A stretch of 64,000 nt of DNA from Mesostigma viride (lineage: Eukaryota > Streptophyta > Mesostigmatophyceae > Mesostigmatales > Mesostigmataceae): contig RPFO01000842.1 of NCBI GenBank assembly GCA_009746045.1, positions 28,501 through 92,500 on the forward strand. Direction: 5' to 3'. The notes under the pieces were generated by a model. The model searched no databases. It worked only from the letters and a program-made list of their open reading frames with translations, and was not told the origin of the DNA. The position numbers were made by a program, and so were the translations under genes. Shown here piece by piece: positions 1-11,295 of the stretch (position 1 is the first letter of the stretch; each line of letters starts with the position of its first letter).

Positions 1-1430
1 AAATTAGGTACCACCAGCGCAGCGCGGCGCAGACCTTAAAGCCTAGCTACCCGTGGCGCGGCGCCGTACAGTAAAAATAATTCCCAAAAGTTCTCGTACA
101 CGTAACAAAAATTCCTAAAAGTATTCGTACGATAATTACGCGTACAGATATTGGGGCCACTACGGTAGTAGACTAGTAGACCCCTTCTGAGAACACCGAC
201 TCCGACTTAACCAACTCCGACTAATTTAGTCGGACCAATAGTCGGACTTGAGCCGAAAAACGGGCACGGATTCCCCCTTCTGAGAACACCGACTCGGGAC
301 GGACAGCAGCAGCGCCGCGCCGCACGCTCAGGCCGCGTGAAGTGGCCTCTAACGCCGGTGGCCCGCCCCACTTCCAAGCCGGTACGGATGCCAGCATGGC
401 CAGGGCACACCCCGACTAAGCTAGTCGGACACCGACTAACCTACCCCGACTATTTTCCGCTTTTCGCGAAAATACACCCTCCGCATTGGTAGTTTTAATT
501 CGGTTCAGCCGAAAGGCCCTTCGGAATTAGACAATAGCGTTTTATTGGTTGAAAGTGCTACTGTGCCCGCCCAATTAATTAATTATTAGTTTGTTTGTTT
601 GGTTACCGAACAACCGTTGAACTGGCTGCGAAATTTAATAATTCTTTGTTTGTTGACTTTGTTCTGTATAACCCAGCCGGATGCACCGCTCTTACGGCTA
701 GGAAAAGCACATTTTTCAGCCAGAGATTTAATATTTCTTTGTTTGTTAGCGAGAAAGCTGCACACGTGACAGGAAAATAATATTTATTTACACTTTCTTT
801 GTTTGTTTGGTAGCTTCAAAAACTACAGTTCCCTTCACTCGGGAATTAGTTAATTAAAATTCTTTTGTTTTATTTATCATTTGCAGCTGGCCGGCGCCCA
901 GCCTCATAATCAGGCGGAGCCAATTTTCGGAAGAACCGTTAGGTTCGCCAGAATTGGCGAAGCTTATAAGGCCGTACACGTGAGAAAACATAGGAATAGG
1001 GGATGAAAATCCGTCAATCCATCCATCCATCCATACATACATACATACATCCACCGAATTTGTCCCGAATTTGCAAGCATAAGGGTGAGGTTCTTCCGAA
1101 AATTGGCTCCGCCGTAGAGTTTCAACGGGCAAGTTGCAAACACGCACGTTACTTGATTATTTAGTAAACCTACCAATGCGGAGGGGGTAGCGGGGTAGAT
1201 TACTAGATAGAGATTAGTCGGAGTCCGACTAATTTCCCCAAAACGCGCCGCGCCAGCAATTTAGTCGGTGTTTGTAGTCGGAGTCGGTGTTCTCGGAAGG
1301 GGTCTAGTCGGTAGCTGTCTTCCGAAAATGAACTATATGTCTTCCGAAAATGGGCTCCGCCGACGAAAGTTTTAACGTGAAAGTTACAACGCACGTTACT
1401 TGATAACTAACTACTAATGCGGACGCTGTA
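1..1430. repeat. Non-coding region with short inverted and direct repeats
   Basis: No gene is supportable here. The segment is rich in the motif TAGTCGG and its complement, for example around 220-235, 415-426 and 1215-1315. A perfect 25-bp inverted repeat has arms at 913-937 and 1089-1113, and a related direct copy follows at about 1338-1422. The short microsatellite (CCAT)n/(ACAT)n lies at about 1018-1056 between the inverted arms. This looks like dead or non-autonomous mobile DNA of unknown class. Confidence 0.5.
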
Positions 1431-1439
1431 TCGGGCTAT

Positions 1440-2237
1440 GCCAGGATAGGAGGGGTGACATCTCCAGGCAAAATTTCCTGGATACTAGGGGCCCGTCCCA
1501 GGGCCTGACTGCTGCAGTAAGCGCCGGCCCCTGAATTGAAATAGGGGCTGGCGAGTAAAATGAGGGTCGGCGGCGGTGGCCCCGTATTACTGGCCCCCAA
1601 TAGCGCAGCGCTACGTGGCCGAGCTGCGGCACCACGTGGCAAGATGCGGCACCACGTGGCAAGATGAGGCGCCACGTGGCTTGATGAGGCGCCACTTGGC
1701 TTGATGCCGGCATGCCTCTCCGGCGACAGGCAATTACTGGGCAAGACATATCACAGTACCCTAGTACCATCCGATCTACTTACGTCGCTACACTATCTCT
1801 GTTGGATATCACCGGCGTGGGATTCCAACTAAACTGAACTGAACTGAACTGAACTGGGCAAGACATCTGCAGACTGCATGACAGTGTAGCGCGGCGCGGC
1901 GTGAGGACGGATGCTGACACAGTTCTTTGTGTAGGCATCCGTAGGCCCGTACATAGCGGGCATCCAGGGCATGGCAAGATGGGACGCCACGTGGCATGAT
2001 GCGGCATGCCGCGCTGCTGTACAATATGGGGGCCCGAAATCTAGGGCTGGCGGCTGCATTAAAATTCGGCCCCTGGAATCTCCCCTATAGGGGCCGAAAA
2101 GATGGGGGCTAGCTAGAATTGGTGCCGGTAGCTGCACGGGCCCCTAGTATGGAAATAGGGGCCAGACATTCTGGACCGGCGGCTGCAGGATCCGGCCCAT
2201 ATTTAGCTTGGCTCAATGTCACCCCTCCTGCCAGGAT
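1440..2237. mobile_element. MITE-like element with 14-bp TIRs and 8-bp target duplication
   Basis: The termini AGGAGGGGTGACAT (1448-1461) and its reverse complement (2216-2229) are a perfect 14-bp terminal inverted repeat. The octamer GCCAGGAT flanks both ends (1440-1447 and 2230-2237) as a target-site duplication. The 782-bp body has no credible ORF. It contains a tandem ~20-bp motif with CCACGTGG cores (about 1624-1707), an AACTG pentamer run (about 1834-1856), and GGGGCC-rich subterminal stretches. A diverged relative lies at 41409-42162. An 8-bp duplication is typical of hAT-type elements, but the termini do not allow a firm family call. Confidence 0.75.
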
Positions 2238-3754
2238 ATTCTTTATTTCTTGGCAAGTCATCAAGACATCAACCTGATGTTGAGTCGCGTGGACAGGTGG
2301 ACTGAACCATCCTCGTGCTTGATACCCATCCTCGGGTTTGATACCCATACACCAACAGGATAATCAGCGAATCGGATGTGAAATGGTCCTTGGAAGAGAT
2401 TCTTTTTTATCACTTTTCCAACGGGGCAATCGTATTCGCCCCCGATATGACACGCAGCTGGGATGCTTGCCCAGGGCGGTTAGCTCCAGGTGACGCTACG
2501 TGTGAGGCACCCATTTTCCTCCAGTCCGGTTGCCCTTGCAATTACAGCTTCCAATTAGTTGGTGGTGGTGATTCCCGCTTCAAGGAATGTTGTCAGTTAA
2601 CCGCAGCAAGAAATCGGCAAGATCCTGGATCGCTATCACTGACTTGGTAACGCTGGCAACTTACACGTTGCGAGCCCGGGAATTTCAGTCCTAACTGGCG
2701 TGAATAAACTGAGTGACTGTGCGTGGTACCCCTTCACCTAACGATCTTCCTATTGGTAAATAAAAATACCCATTTGCCTGGAAGGAAAATGAGTGACTGA
2801 CTGACAGGCGTTCAGATTACGCAACCGTCGCGTCATTGAGTTCCGTACCTCGCGTTGTGGTCTTCTGGACAACAACAAGCTGATTGCTGACCCTCCACGT
2901 TCAGCCGGACAATTCACGTGCTGACCCTCCACGGCTGACGGAAAACAATTGTGCACGCAAGGCTACGGAAGGAATAAAGGCTACGTAAGGAATAAACGTA
3001 CACCTATTTATCCAAGGATTTATCTGGAAAAAAAAATTGTGCACGCAAGGCTACGGGAAGGCACAGGAATAGAGACGGCTTCATTACAGGGCAGTGAAAG
3101 ATTTGCTGGGATACTGGAGTCTGGATTCGCGAGAGGGCGGGTTATTATAGTAGGCAGCAACGACACTAGCCAACGCCGAACACGAATTAGATAAGCACAC
3201 GATGATAAAAATTAGATTCCCAACAATACATTGGCTCATGACTTCTTCGCAGAATCGATCTCGTCTGGCTGCACTGGATAGCTAGCTGTTTCGTCGTCGT
3301 GCACGAAGCCATAACTGAAAAACACGCTTTCTCATCTAGGGTTTGTGGTGAATTCTTTAGGTTGCCAGTAATCCTCGGCAGCTGAATGTGGTGTACTCGT
3401 ACCTGACCTGCTATTGGGAGGTCGGAAGAGTGTGAACGGGTCCCTCTACTCGAAATATGAGGGGCACGGAGTCCTTCCAGTACTGAAACCAAATTTACAC
3501 TGTCTGCACTACCTCACCGGCCATTTGTTACATCATGCTTCCCAGCTGGTACCACGACAGTTGGGACTGTCTCAACCTGGTTCCTCTTGTTGTGAATCCA
3601 AAGTATACAATACGTATGTGTGGTGTATACGATACGGAGTGGTCTGATCAGGGTGTCAGGATTTCGATGCTTCGCATCCGGAGAGCACCCCGAATCTTTT
3701 GTGTCAACTAGTAGGAGATCAGACAGCGGGTTCCCCCCTTCCCAGTTTCCCGTC
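2238..3754. other. Intergenic region upstream of the MBL/GAF gene
   Basis: I see no gene in this stretch. The longest frame (2378-2650, +) has no recognisable domain. A diverged short repeat built on GCACGCAAGGCTACGGAAGG occurs around 2952-2975 and 3040-3060. The promoter of the downstream gene should lie at the right-hand end, but no certain TATA element can be named. Confidence 0.4.
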
Positions 3755-6700
3755 ATGAAGGTCAAGTTTTGGGGCACCAGAGGTTCGATTACCAAGGCAG
3801 GGCCCGGCACATTAAAGTATGGCGGCAACACTAGCTGCGTCCAGGTTATCTCCGATAAAGGAACCATGCTTGTGCTTGACTGCGGAACAGGTGCGCATGG
3901 TCTCGGCATGAGCATTGCCAAGGAGGGCAAGGCTGTCAGTGGGCACATCTTGATCACGCATACTCACTGGGACCACATACAAGGAGTGCCATTTTTCACC
4001 CCACTTTTTATTCCGGGGAATAGCTTCCACATCTATGGCCCAAAGGGCATGGGCGAGAGCATGCGCGAAACGCTGCAGGGCCAAATGCAGGTACGTTCAA
4101 CCGTGGCGCTGGCTTCTGATTTAACCGTGGCTTCTCACTGGCCTCTGACGCGTCTCAGCGCACAAGAGTTTCATGCGAATGGCCCGGCACACTGGGTTGA
4201 AAAGGGCTTAGCTGTAGTTACACTAAATAGTTTGTTCATGGTTTTTCTTACTACTAATTGGAATGCTCTTTGTCCTCGGTTTCAGGGCATTGTGTGTCAT
4301 CCTTCTTACTGGCATGGGGTTCTCGAAGCTAGTGGCTGTGGGCTGGTAAAGCACCCGTATTACCCACAGACTCAGTCTGCTTAAGCCTCTTGAATGCACA
4401 ACCCTGTTCTGGCTCTTCGTGGGGGTTTGAAAGGGGCTTGCGTCGCCATACAGTGGCAAGAGTCTCCCTGGCGTAGGTGGGCACACTTTGGCATGCATCG
4501 TGTCTATGATGTGCAACGCAAATCGCTTTCTGACAGCTGGCAGGGAAATGCATTCATGGTGAAGTGCCTCCTCTCGACTTGTCCCGTAGATACTAGCCTG
4601 TATGTTAGCACTACACTGGTCTCTTTCGGTGTGTGCCTGCGTGTGCGGACGCATGCATTACATGCGTCATAAGCGCTTTCTGGGGTTGGCGAAGTATTTT
4701 ACAAAGACTTCAACATGCATGCGCATGCAGAAGTACACCTATTTAATTATTTTATATTTTTCAATTTTTTAATTATTCATTTATTCAGACCGGCCCGGAC
4801 GGTGCACCCTTGGTATCTGCACGGCATGTGCTTGTGGTTTTGCCACCTGCCCTCACCGTGTGTGCTGGCTGCAGTACACCTACTTCCCGATTTCCATGGA
4901 GGCCTTCAACGCGAACGTGGAGGTGAGTCATAGAAGGCTGCGTGCGTGGAGATAACGCGCAACGTTGTTACGTAGTTTTTTACTGGGGTATCGCCATTAG
5001 GTTGAAGCTGGAGCACCGCTTTTGAGCTGGGAGCTGACCTCGCTTCTCGCATTATGCCCAAGCTGTGTTTCGGGCCAGCCATCCGTAAGTCTTGCTTGAT
5101 CTGCGCCACCAGATACTTTTGGGGGATTCAGTATGTTCCTTTCCTCTTTGTGACGCTGGATTTGGTGTTTCGCTCGCCGCTAGTTGGCTGAGTGGCTTTT
5201 CGTTTCCTTCTCCACCCTGTTTGCTGTGCGCCATCCTGCCTGGCACACCCACAAAACCCCTCACACACAGACGAAGCGATCATTTCCACTAATGTTGATA
5301 CCGATTCCATCTCAAAGTTCGATCTTTTTCCCACAAACGAAGCTTACTATTGTGACTGTCCTTGTTGTCACTAATGTTACTACTACACGTACCATTACTT
5401 GCTGCGCATTATTACTTACTGTCTCATGATCATGTATACACTGTAATTCTATCGTTATTTGCAACGAACGCGTGTTTCTGTTCCTCACCAGTTCCATGAC
5501 CTGGTCGAAGGCACGTTCCAGATCGACGACGTCAAAGTAACGGCGCACTATATGAACCACCCGGCGCTCACCATCGGCTACCGCATCGAGGCCGACGGTG
5601 CCAGTGTGGTGTACTGCACCGACCACGAGCCGCACGACCGGGCGCTGGCGGCGGGGGGGACACCAGGTGGGAGGCCAGCCACAAAAGAGGGGGGAGTGGG
5701 GGTAGGGTATCCAGGTTTGGGGTTGGCGTTGAGGTTTGGAGGCTGGGGGTAGTGGCCTGGGGGTAGGGGAACGGGGTTTGGCAGTTGGGGTAAGGGATTG
5801 TGGGGGTCCAGAGTCCAGGGTTTGGGGTTGCAAGGTGGGGAGCACATGGTTCGGGGTTGGGACAGGGGTGGTGGAAGGGAGCAGAGGTTTGGGTGGGAGC
5901 GGCAGACAGGGGCTGGGGCGGTGGTGGTGGAACAGGGGATTGGATTGGTGGCGCAGGGGGGGCTGAGAACGTTTGGCAGCCCAGGTTTGGTGCCGTGGCA
6001 CCGTCGCACCCTTCATGTACCACAATGTTTTCCCATTTCCCTCGTATCCCCTCCTCTTATTTGACCCACCTGGACTTGATCGTTATCGCTGTTATCTTAG
6101 TTGCTGCCGTCTCCGCTCCAAGGCTTCAAGGTTTATCCTTGCATCTTCCCCTCCTTGAGGTCGACCTTTCTCGTTTTCCCAACAAGCTGCATATCCCCGG
6201 GCCTTGTCTGCCTCTGATGTCCTTGGCTCCCACCGCGTGCCACCATCATCTGCCGCAGAGCAAGGCAGCTCGGACGAAGCGCACTGCCGCTTCATGCACG
6301 GTGCCGACCTGCTAATCCATGACTGCCAGTATAGGTCGGAAGAGTATGCTGCCAAGGTCGGCTGGGGCCACTCGACCATGGAATACGTGGTCGACATGGC
6401 GCTGCATGCGCGGGTGGGTATATAGCTGTATATATACGTTATGCTGATACCATTAGCGCAAGTAAGAGCAATTGCAGGAGCCACTGGTCGACATGGCGTG
6501 GCATGCGCGGGTGAGTTAGCAAGGGTAGTGGTTGTGAGTTTTGACGACCAAGACTCACAGTTGGCACGCCAAGTAATGACTGGTTTGGTGTTCCACCAAA
6601 CCAGTCATTACTTGGCGTGCCAACTGTGAGTCTTGGTGGAACACACCAAACCAGTCATTACTTGTGGTGATAGTAATGTGGGGTAGTACAGGCAAGGAGT

Positions 6701-8073
6701 TGTATGTACATTGTGTGGTTGTATAGTCAAGGAACCACAAGTACAGGTATCAGTAATACTTTGATTAACCCATTCGAACCCCCAACCACCCGTTCCACCG
6801 AGTACGTTGCGCCAAATCGACGAACCTTCCATGCCTGTTCTTTGGCTGTCCCTCCCCTGAGAATCGCAAACCCCGTCCTTGGCCCGTAATCGCTCCTGTC
6901 TTCATAATGCCAGTATCAGCAGTAGTCTTTAGTGTTAGCATTCGTCTTCAGTGTCAGCATTCGTCTTCAGTGTTAGAATTCGTCTTCAGTGTCAGCATTC
7001 GTCTTCAGTGTCAGCATCCGTCTTCAGTGTCAGCATCCGTCTTCAGTGTCAGCATTCGTCTTCAGTGTCAGCATTCGTGTTCAGTGTCATCATTGTTTTC
7101 AGTGTCAGCATTCGTCTTCAGTGTCAGCATTCGTCTTCAGTGTCAGCATTCGTCTTCAGTGTCAGTAGTCTTGATCCTTGTCCCGCCAATACCCTCTTAC
7201 CCTGAACATTTTAAACTCAACTTACGTAGTCAACTCCCATCTTGTCCTAACTCTATGTGTCCCTCCCCACACCCACCCACCCCACTCAAATGCTTCCCCC
7301 CCGCCGCCCCCCCTCCCCCCCCCCCAAAGGTCCACAAACTCGCCCTCTTCCACCACGACCCGATGCGCACCGATGAGGGCGTCGACCTGCTTGTGGCCGA
7401 TGCTAACAAACGCGTCACCACCAAGGTAGCCGCTGCGACTGATGTCGACGATGCATTCCCCGTGGCCACCACGGTCTTTGGTGCGGCCGAGCAAGAGGAG
7501 ATCAAGGTGGAGGCCCACGGGGGTGCCGAAATCACCCTGGGCTCCGACCTGATGGGGCCGGAGATGGCGCGCAGCCGCGAGGCATGGGACATCGAGGTGC
7601 TGAGCAAGGCGCAGCGGCCCCAGTTCTCGGGGAGCAACGCGGACGTGCACCACACGGTGCTGGTGTATGTCACTGACCCGCCCGTGGTCAAGCTGCTCGA
7701 GGAGGCGTTCAAGGGGGAGAGCTACGTGACCGCGCACTGGGCGCAGAGCGTCAAGGAGTACAAAGGGGTGAGTGGAAACGCCAAGAATTACACAATGACG
7801 GGGAAGGTCGGGGTTGGGGTTTGGGGGGGGCTGGTTTGGGGGGTTGGGTGGGTGGGTGGGTGGGTGGGTGGGTGGGTGGGTGGGTGGGTGGGTGGGTGGG
7901 TGGGTGGGTGGGTGGGTGGGTGGGTGGGTGGGTGGGTGGGTGGGTGGGTGGGTGGGTGGGTGGGTGGGTGGGTGGGTGGGTGGGTGGGTGGGTGGGTGGG
8001 TGGGTGGGTGGTGGGTGGGGGTGGGTGGGTGGGTGGGTGGGTGGGTGGGGTTTGGGGCTGGGGGGGTGACGTG

Positions 8074-8104
<31 letters not shown>

Positions 8105-8379
8105 TGGGGGGATGGGGTGGGGAGTGGGGGGTGGGGTGGGGTGTGTGGGGGGTTTGGGGGTGGGGTGGGGGGTGGGTGGGCGGTGGGTTGGCGGGTGGGT
8201 GGGCGGGTGGTGGGTGGGGTGGGGGTGGGGGTGGTGGTGGGGTGGGGTGGGTGGGGGTGGGGTGGGGGGTGGGGGGGGGTGGGGTGGGGGGTGGGGTGGG
8301 GGGTGGGGTGGGGTGGGGTGGGGGGGGGTGGGGGGGGGGGTGGGGGGTGGGGGGGGGGTGGGGGTGGGGGTGGGGGGGT

Positions 8380-8412
<33 letters not shown>

Positions 8413-10142
8413 GGGGGTGGGGGTGGGGGTGGGGTGGGGGTTGGGTGGGGGGGGGGGTTGGGTGGGGGGTGGGGGGTGGGGGGGTGGGGGGGGGGGGGTG
8501 GGGGGGTGGGGGGTGGGGGGGGGGGGGGGGGTGGGGGTGGGGGGGTGGGGGGTGGGGGGTGGGTGTGGGTGTGTGGGTGGGTGGGGGGATTGGGGATTGG
8601 CGGGGGGGGGGGAGGGAGTTGGGGGTTGGGGGTTGGGGGGGGGCAGGTTGGGCAGGTTGGGCTGGGATGAGAAGGGGTTGGACATTGCTGCATGGGTGTC
8701 TCTGTGATCAAGCAAATGTCTGGTTCGAATGTCTGGATTCTTCTGTAGCCTGCTGCCTTTGCCTTCCTATATCCCTCAACGTATGTCATTGGGATGCTAG
8801 TGTTACCTTCCCCAAGTTTGAATTGCCTTGGGGTGGGAAGATAATGGCTACTTCGGTGTCAGCTGCTGCCGGTCGTGAAGCCCGTTGCCTTCCCCTTCTG
8901 CCCTCAATCCCGGTCTCCCATGCAAGACACTGCGCGCCCCCCCCCCCCTAAGACTCCTTTTCCCCCTTGACCCTCCCTTGCCCCGTCTGTCCCTCTGCCC
9001 CCCTCCATCACCCTCTGCGTTCTTCCTTCTCATCTCATGTGCGTTTTCCTTTTTCCCTCCTTGCCCCTACCTCGTCATCCTGCCTGTCTAGCCTCCCTCG
9101 TGTGCTGGCCCCTAAGCACCATCCCTCCCCATCCCCCCCCATCCCTTCCTCTCCACCCCCCCCTGCCCTTGCTCTTTCCCCAGATGCTGCAAACCCACCG
9201 CCCATCCCTGGTGGTACTAGGGAAGTCCCCCGGCGGCGTGGCAGACGCCGGCCTTAAGCTCTTCCCCGAGACCAGGGTGGCGGTGGATGGCGTCGACATC
9301 ATCGTGGTGTGCGAGGATGGCCAGCGGTCGACGGGCCACCTGGAGGTGACCCAGTGGCTGCAGGCGCCCTTCAGCCCCTTTTACGCGCGCACACGCGTGC
9401 GCTCGCTGCTCCTGCGTGTGAGCAGCAAGTGGGTGGCTGCCACGCGTCACATGCAGGAGGAGCAGCGGCTCGACACGCTGCGCAGCCTCCAGGTGCTGGA
9501 CACCGAGGCGGAGCCCAAGTACGTAGTGGTAGTACTACTATCTGTGTGAGTACTTCTACACATAGGCAAGCCCTCCGTGCAGCCTCCAGGTGCTGGACGC
9601 CGAGGCAGAGCCCAAGTACGTGGTGGTAGTGTGACTTTTGACCCAAGTACGTGGTCGTAGTGTGACGATTAACAATTGTGCTAAGCAATCAGAAAGCGTA
9701 GTATCATAGTAGTACCGCGCTTAACAATTGTGCTAAGCAATCAGAAAGCGTAGTATCATAGTAGTACCTCTACAAGTAGGTAAGCCCTCTGTCCAGCCTC
9801 CAAGAGTCAGGCACCGATGCAGGGACCAACTTCATGTCTCCTCAGGGAAAGAACTAGCCAGTTTGTGCAGCTATATAATAAGCCCTACACGCTGCACCGG
9901 CTGCAGGTGCCCATCCGCCCGCCCGTGCGCCCATCCATCCACCCACCCACCCACCCACCCACCCACCCACCCACCCACCCACCCACCCACCCACCCACCC
10001 ACCCACCCACCCACCCACCCACCCACCCACCCACCCACCCACCCACCCACCCACCCACCCACCCACCCACCCACCCACCCACCCACCCACCCACCCACCC
10101 ACCCACCTACCCACCCTCCCACCCACCCACCCACCCACCCAC

Positions 10143-10213
<71 letters not shown>

Positions 10214-11295
10214 TCTATCTGTTCCATGTTGCTAACCCTATCTATCTCCCTATCTCTCTATCTCCCTATCTATCACTTACCAGGTACGACCTGATCACGG
10301 CGCTCGCCTCCAAGCTCTTCCACACCAACATCGCACTCGTGTCCCTCGTGGACAACGAGCGGCAGTGGTTCAAGTCGGCCGCGGGGCTGGACGCGCGAGA
10401 GACGCACCGCGACATGGCCTTCTGCGCGCACGCAATCCTGCAGGAGGACGTGTTCCAGGTGAGCTGGATCTATCGGGTGTGGGTGTGTGGGTGGGGGGGA
10501 TAGCTATAGACATGTGAGATATATCCAGTAGTAGGAAGAATATGCGCGCAATCCTGCCGGATGTGTTCCAAGTTCATGCCGCTGTCGCTCAGCCAAGCCC
10601 TGTGACCATGTGTGTATACAAATGTATGGGAGCCATAGGGTTATCTTATCTTACTCTGCGGAGTTCTGTTAGTCGGCAGGAGGATGCCGTCTAGTTGTGC
10701 GCCGACCTTCTTGCCATACCCCCCCCCCCCCCCCCTTGCTTATCAAGTATCATTCACGTGCCCCTAAAGTACTCGTTATACCCCGCTCCCTCCCCCCTTG
10801 CTTCCACATTCCCGACACCATGGTCAATAGACGCACGCTTCTGGCGTATGGCCCACCTAACCCCACCCTTTGGAATTTCTTGCGCCCCCACCCACCACCC
10901 ACCCACCCACCCACCCACCCACCCACCCACCCACCCACCCACCCACCCACCCACAGATCCCTGACGCCACGATCGACAACCGGTTCGCCGAGAACCCTCT
11001 GGTGACCTCGGGCCCCCGCGTCCGTTTCTACGCGGGGGTACCCCTCAAGATGGACAACGGCCACAACGTGGGTACTCTCTGCGTGATCGACGCTCGCCCG
11101 AAGACGCTCAAGCCCAACGAGGTCGAGCTGCTCAAGCAGCTGGGGCAGACCGTGTCCGCATTCCTGCAGGCGTCCAACGAGGCCGACGATGTGCTGGCGG
11201 CCCCCTTTGTGGCAGGCCTGGCCAGCCCCGTGGCCGCCGCCGCCGCCAAACCTGCGGGGGGGGTCCCCAAGAGTACCGCCTGCTCGATCCAATGA
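3755..11295 (+). CDS. Metallo-beta-lactamase / pseudo-receiver / GAF domain protein, 8 exons, 666 aa
   Basis: Exons inferred from GT-AG borders and phase: 3755-4090, 4875-4922, 5492-5666, 6259-6413, 7330-7767, 9184-9518, 10284-10458, 10957-11295; together 2001 nt in frame. Residues 1-~275 form an MBL hydrolase: the start [11 protein letters not shown], the metal motif HTHWDH (H69, H71, D73, H74), MNH151, HD208CQY and FHH247DP are all present, so it is probably an active hydrolase of unknown substrate. Residues ~346-455 resemble a CheY-type receiver (VYVTDP start, APFSPF end), but the phospho-Asp position is Gly (about 397) and the conserved Lys is Ala (445). Residues ~475-640 are a GAF domain ([22 protein letters not shown]). 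The protein ends in CSIQ, a CaaX-like prenylation box. An in-frame ATG at 3620 would add 45 residues, a possible targeting peptide; I chose 3755 because family members usually begin at MKVxFWGTRGS. The order is bacterial-looking, but the introns make it a resident eukaryotic gene. Confidence 0.85.
6387..6516 (+). repeat. Duplicated exon-4 end with its splice donor
   Basis: The last ~27 nt of exon 4 and its donor (6387-6418, ...GCGCGG|GTGGGT) recur 98 bp downstream at about 6485-6516, inside intron 4, as TGGTCGACATGGCGTGGCAT followed by GCGCGG|GTGAGT. The downstream donor is closer to consensus than the one I used. Use of it would insert 98 nt and break the frame, so I treat it as a decoy duplication. 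Confidence 0.6.
6548..6636. repeat. Perfect 43-bp hairpin with 3-nt loop
   Basis: The left arm 6548-6590 and right arm 6594-6636 are exact reverse complements separated by TTC. A third, partial direct copy of the right arm (ACCAAACCAGTCATTACTT) follows at about 6646-6664. It lies in intron 4 of the MBL/GAF gene, so the pre-mRNA would form a long stem. Confidence 0.9.
6908..7168 (+). repeat. 19-bp minisatellite in intron 4
   Basis: The unit ATTCGTCTTCAGTGTCAGC is repeated about 13-14 times with minor variants (TTAG, CATCCG, ATCATTG). The apparent open frame across it is a by-product of the repeat. Confidence 0.9.
7842..8665 (+). repeat. (GGGT)n array grading into G/T-rich tract, intron 5
   Basis: About 165 bp of near-perfect GGGT repeats (7842-8009) continue into roughly 650 bp of TGGG/TGGGG variants with G runs of up to about 25. 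The coding strand is the G-rich one, so both DNA and pre-mRNA have many potential G-quadruplexes. Long frames of Gly-Trp-Val or Pro-Thr-His on either strand are repeat translations, not genes. Confidence 0.95.
9484..9825 (+). repeat. Tandem copies of exon-6 end and donor in intron 6
   Basis: The exon 6 terminus (CAGCCTCCAGGTGCTGGACA up to AAGTACGT) recurs downstream of the true donor at about 9580-9630 with only a few changes, partially at about 9640-9665, and in decayed form at about 9795-9825. A 48-bp block with AACAATTGTGCTAAGCAATC is itself duplicated (about 9669-9716 and 9720-9767). Confidence 0.75.
9941..10212 (+). repeat. (ACCC)n then (AGCC)n array, intron 6
   Basis: About 200 bp of ACCC repeats (9941-10144) switch abruptly to about 68 bp of AGCC repeats (10145-10212). 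The two motifs differ by one base, which suggests that one variant expanded inside the other. The intron acceptor lies 70 bp downstream. Confidence 0.95.
10892..10954 (+). repeat. (ACCC)n array forming the splice acceptor of exon 8
   Basis: About 15 ACCC units run directly into the acceptor CACAG of exon 8 (10957). The array therefore stands where a polypyrimidine tract is expected. Confidence 0.9.

Noticed and set aside
2378..2650. 90-codon plus-strand frame
   Set aside because: No domain, no splice partner and no composition bias supporting coding.
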